From: Tieghemiomyces parasiticus
Lineage: Eukaryota > Kickxellomycota > Dimargaritomycetes > Dimargaritales > Dimargaritaceae
Assembly (NCBI GenBank): GCA_027575765.1
Contig: JANBPT010001069.1
Location: 1-15,249, forward strand
Direction of reading: 5' to 3'
Length of the DNA stretch: 15,249 bases
In this document: one piece after another, positions 12,906 to 15,249 of the stretch
How positions within the stretch are numbered: position 1 is the first letter of the stretch
Layout of the letters: each line of letters starts with the position of its first letter
Translations under genes and position numbers: made by a program
Notes under the pieces: generated by a model
The model's database searches: none
The model's input: only the letters and a program-made list of their open reading frames with translations
Told to the model about the DNA's origin: nothing

Positions 12906-15249
12906 TTATGCATCCGAACAGTCAGACTCGTTGTCCTCCTGCAACAACTTCGTCTTGAGCTCCTCGCCGGAAATGTCTTCAAGGAGGGCGCCAGCTAGGG
13001 CGTAGGAATTGGTATTAACCATGTGCTGCCAGCTCAGGGACCGTTTACGGCCACCGCTCTGATGGCCGGCGCGGCGCGGGAAGGTAGCAGCCGCATCGGT
13101 GGGGGCCGACGTACCCAAAGCAGCGGTGGTAGCGGCAGCCGCTTCACTGTCGGCAAGCTTCCAATAATCGTCCTCGGTGTTGTCGACCCGGGTGGACCGG
13201 TTACCAGAGAGGCTGAGGTGGCGGGACAGGAAGGCCAGGGGGTTGTTGCTGCCCGTGGCAGCGACCGAGCCGGCCCCTCCGGAGGATGGTGAGCCCGCCG
13301 CAGTCGGGGTGGCGGGCTGTCGGCTGTCCGCTAGGTCTGGGTGGTACGGCGCCGGACTGGACTGGCTGCGACGGATCCGGTTGAGCGGGGAATCAGCCAG
13401 CGACCGCACTCGATCAAGCATTGTGGAGGCAGGACTGTCGGTGTTTGGCGGGGTGGCCGCTCCGCCGTGGCTGCCGACGTCGGAACCGTTCGTGGCGACC
13501 AGGGCTGGACTACGGTCGGCTGAGGGGCCACGCGAGCGCTCGCTGGACGAGCGCGTCGATGCTGCGGCCGAGCTGGCTACGGAACGAGTACCACCGCTCT
13601 CGGCCGAGACGCTGCCCTCTCTAGCTACGTCAGCCTCATCGTCGGACGACTCGGAGGAGGACTGCATCGCCGGGGTGGCGATGAGAGCCTCCATCACCTC
13701 CTTGGTCTTCTTCAACACCCGGCCTTCTTCCTCTCGGATGGCACGGTTCTGCTCCTCGAAGCGCGGACTGCCGGTCAGGGCGCGCACGTCCGGACCGGGC
13801 GTCCGCGTGGCTGCCACCAGCGGATGGAACTGGTGGACCTTACTGTTAGGGGTGCCGCTGCCGCTGACTGACGTCGCCATTTCCGTCGCCCCGAGGAGCG
13901 CGGTCACTACGGGAGCCTCCAGGCGGACGGGCGGGGCGGAGGATTCTGAATCGGAGTCACTATCGGAATCCCCAAAGATCGTGGTCAGTAAATCGTCAAT
14001 ATGCACGGTCTGGACCTCGTCGCTATACCTACTGCTGCAGCTCTCGTCATCCCTGACACCATTAGACGTGGTCGGGGAGGACGCCGTCGGCTGAGGAACC
14101 TCGGGCTTGGTATGCGGAGAGGCAGCTGTGATCGCGGTGATCTGGGACATCGGTTCTGTTGGGGCAGGCAAGGTGGGGGCCAGAGAGGATACATTGCCGG
14201 TCGCGGGCTTCCCAGGGGGTGACCGGGGCGGGAGCGTGGGGTGGAGAGCGAGGGTGGTGGGCGAGGGTACGGGCGTGGTACCTGACGCCGGCCGTGCCGA
14301 CGACGAAAGCGGTTGCGGTACGGGTCCGGTCTCAGCCTGCTGGCGCTCCATGTTTTGAACGCACACATTGACGATATCCTGGGACAGTTTAGACATTATG
14401 TCGTCGTTGGGGGCGACAGTAACCTCTAGGCAGACCAGGCTGCGGTTGGTCTTGATAGACGCGGCTAAGGCCATAACGCCGGCCAAACCGATACTGGGAT
14501 TCCGGGATAGATTCAAGTGGGCTAGGTGACGGATTTCGGGGAACACCTCGGCCACCGCAATCGCACCTTCATCAGTCAACACAGTGTCCTCCACATACAG
14601 GGCACGCAGATCCTGATTGGTGGTAAGCGCCCGCACCAGGGCCCGGGTGCCGTGCAGTACCGGGCCGCAGGCCGGGTTACGACTTAGGTCCAGAGACCGT
14701 AGCCCGCGGTTGTGTGACAGGCACGCGGCGAAGCCGGCTAGGGTCATTGGGTCCACCTTGTTGTTACAGAGGGAGAGGGACTCCAACGTGTTGGGGAACG
14801 ACTGCAGCAGGCGGCCAATCTCGACAACCCCACCCTTTAGCTCGTTGTCGCTCAAATCTAAACTGATGAGACTGGTGGACGGCAGCTGGCTGGCCTCACC
14901 CGTGACCAGGGTGGTACTGGTGGGTAGTGAGGCGCTCGTTGGACCAAAGTAGTCGCCGGGCGCCTCCGGGTGGCGAGACGGGGTCGACCGGACCGGCGTA
15001 GCCAGGGAGGTGGAAGATGGGGTCCCGTTAGAGGTATAGTCATAGGACCGGGCAATATCATTAGGGCTCCCCAGGGCGGACGGGGGCGGCGTGGGCCGTG
15101 GTGCGCTGAGGTGCCGGCCGAGGGCGCGAAGAAAGGGCCGGGGCTGGAAGAGTGGGGTCGCCCAGGCGCTCACTGCGACGGCCGGTAAGCGGTTGAGGCG
15201 GAGGGACAGATGGCGCACCTGCGAGAAGTGCAGGGCCAGCGCCAACTGC
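12906..15249 (-). CDS. Leucine-rich-repeat protein, PPP1R37-like (5' end outside window)
   Basis: This is the C-terminal 781 codons of a protein with ribonuclease-inhibitor-like leucine-rich repeats. The frame is open to the right edge without an ATG, so the start lies outside. Repeats visible are VRHLSLRLNRL, LISLDLSDNEL, LESLSLCNNKV, LRSLDLSRNPA, LRALYVEDTVL and LAHLNLSRNPS, all within the first 300 visible residues and followed by a capping block ending NDDIMSKLSQDIVNVCVQN. This arrangement resembles PPP1R37 and its uncharacterised fungal relatives; binding to protein phosphatase 1 is known for the human protein but no clear RVxF site was found here. A P/S/T-rich loop (visible residues 46-124) interrupts the repeats. 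About 480 residues of disordered tail follow, with acidic Ser-Asp runs (near 13939-13975 and 13617-13665), a charged helix-like stretch between them, and RKRSLSW near the C-terminus. The stop is TAA at 12908-12906. Confidence 0.82.
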   Translation of the reverse strand, partial: QLALALHFSQVRHLSLRLNRLPAVAVSAWATPLFQPRPFLRALGRHLSAPRPTPPPSALGSPNDIARSYDYTSNGTPSSTSLATPVRSTPSRHPEAPGDYFGPTSASLPTSTTLVTGEASQLPSTSLISLDLSDNELKGGVVEIGRLLQSFPNTLESLSLCNNKVDPMTLAGFAACLSHNRGLRSLDLSRNPACGPVLHGTRALVRALTTNQDLRALYVEDTVLTDEGAIAVAEVFPEIRHLAHLNLSRNPSIGLAGVMALAASIKTNRSLVCLEVTVAPNDDIMSKLSQDIVNVCVQNMERQQAETGPVPQPLSSSARPASGTTPVPSPTTLALHPTLPPRSPPGKPATGNVSSLAPTLPAPTEPMSQITAITAASPHTKPEVPQPTASSPTTSNGVRDDESCSSRYSDEVQTVHIDDLLTTIFGDSDSDSDSESSAPPVRLEAPVVTALLGATEMATSVSGSGTPNSKVHQFHPLVAATRTPGPDVRALTGSPRFEEQNRAIREEEGRVLKKTKEVMEALIATPAMQSSSESSDDEADVAREGSVSAESGGTRSVASSAAASTRSSSERSRGPSADRSPALVATNGSDVGSHGGAATPPNTDSPASTMLDRVRSLADSPLNRIRRSQSSPAPYHPDLADSRQPATPTAAGSPSSGGAGSVAATGSNNPLAFLSRHLSLSGNRSTRVDNTEDDYWKLADSEAAAATTAALGTSAPTDAAATFPRRAGHQSGGRKRSLSWQHMVNTNSYALAGALLEDISGEELKTKLLQEDNESDCSDA

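Noticed and set aside
13177..14094. Plus-strand open frame of 305 codons opposite the LRR gene
   Set aside because: It is an antisense shadow of the disordered, GC-rich tail of the LRR protein, has low complexity and matches no family.

Overview
The window is nuclear DNA from a fungus. Every recognisable protein is of fungal or general eukaryotic type, genes are separated by long untranslated stretches, and at least three spliceosomal introns with GT...CTRAC...AG signals are visible. GC-rich coding sequence set in lower-GC gaps with runs of C, together with the intron style, suggests an early-diverging filamentous lineage (perhaps Zoopagomycota/Kickxellomycotina-like) rather than a budding yeast. 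That placement is inference only.

Layout from left to right. (1) The C-terminal 210 residues of threonine synthase (THR4), plus strand, cut by the left edge. (2) The V-ATPase proteolipid subunit c'' (VMA16), minus strand, tail-to-tail with THR4, with a 137-nt intron and a 27-nt last exon. (3) A divergent intergenic region of about 1.6 kb holding a CT-rich leader for VMA16 and a strong G-quadruplex candidate. (4) An LAT/MUP1-like amino acid permease of the APC superfamily, plus strand, whose 5' end is unresolved. (5) A gap of 2.1 kb with no convincing gene, containing one weak match to a Ty3/gypsy integrase motif. (6) A DHA2-type major facilitator transporter, plus strand, three exons. (7) A 1.1-kb gap with several short perfect inverted repeats. 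(8) A mitochondrial polyprenyl diphosphate synthase (COQ1-like), plus strand. (9) A large leucine-rich-repeat protein resembling the PPP1R37 group, minus strand, cut by the right edge.

The genes do not form a known cluster. Four of the six concern amino acids or membrane transport (threonine synthesis, amino acid uptake, the proton pump of the vacuole, and an H+-antiporter-family transporter), but fungal gene order makes chance the simplest explanation. COQ1 supplies the side chain of ubiquinone in mitochondria. I found no evidence of an unknown multi-gene system. The observations most worth checking are the terminal micro-exon of VMA16, the shared long AG-free branch-to-acceptor spacing in the introns, the G-quadruplex candidate, the missing first exon of the permease, the low-complexity insertions in conserved enzymes, and the possible integrase remnant.
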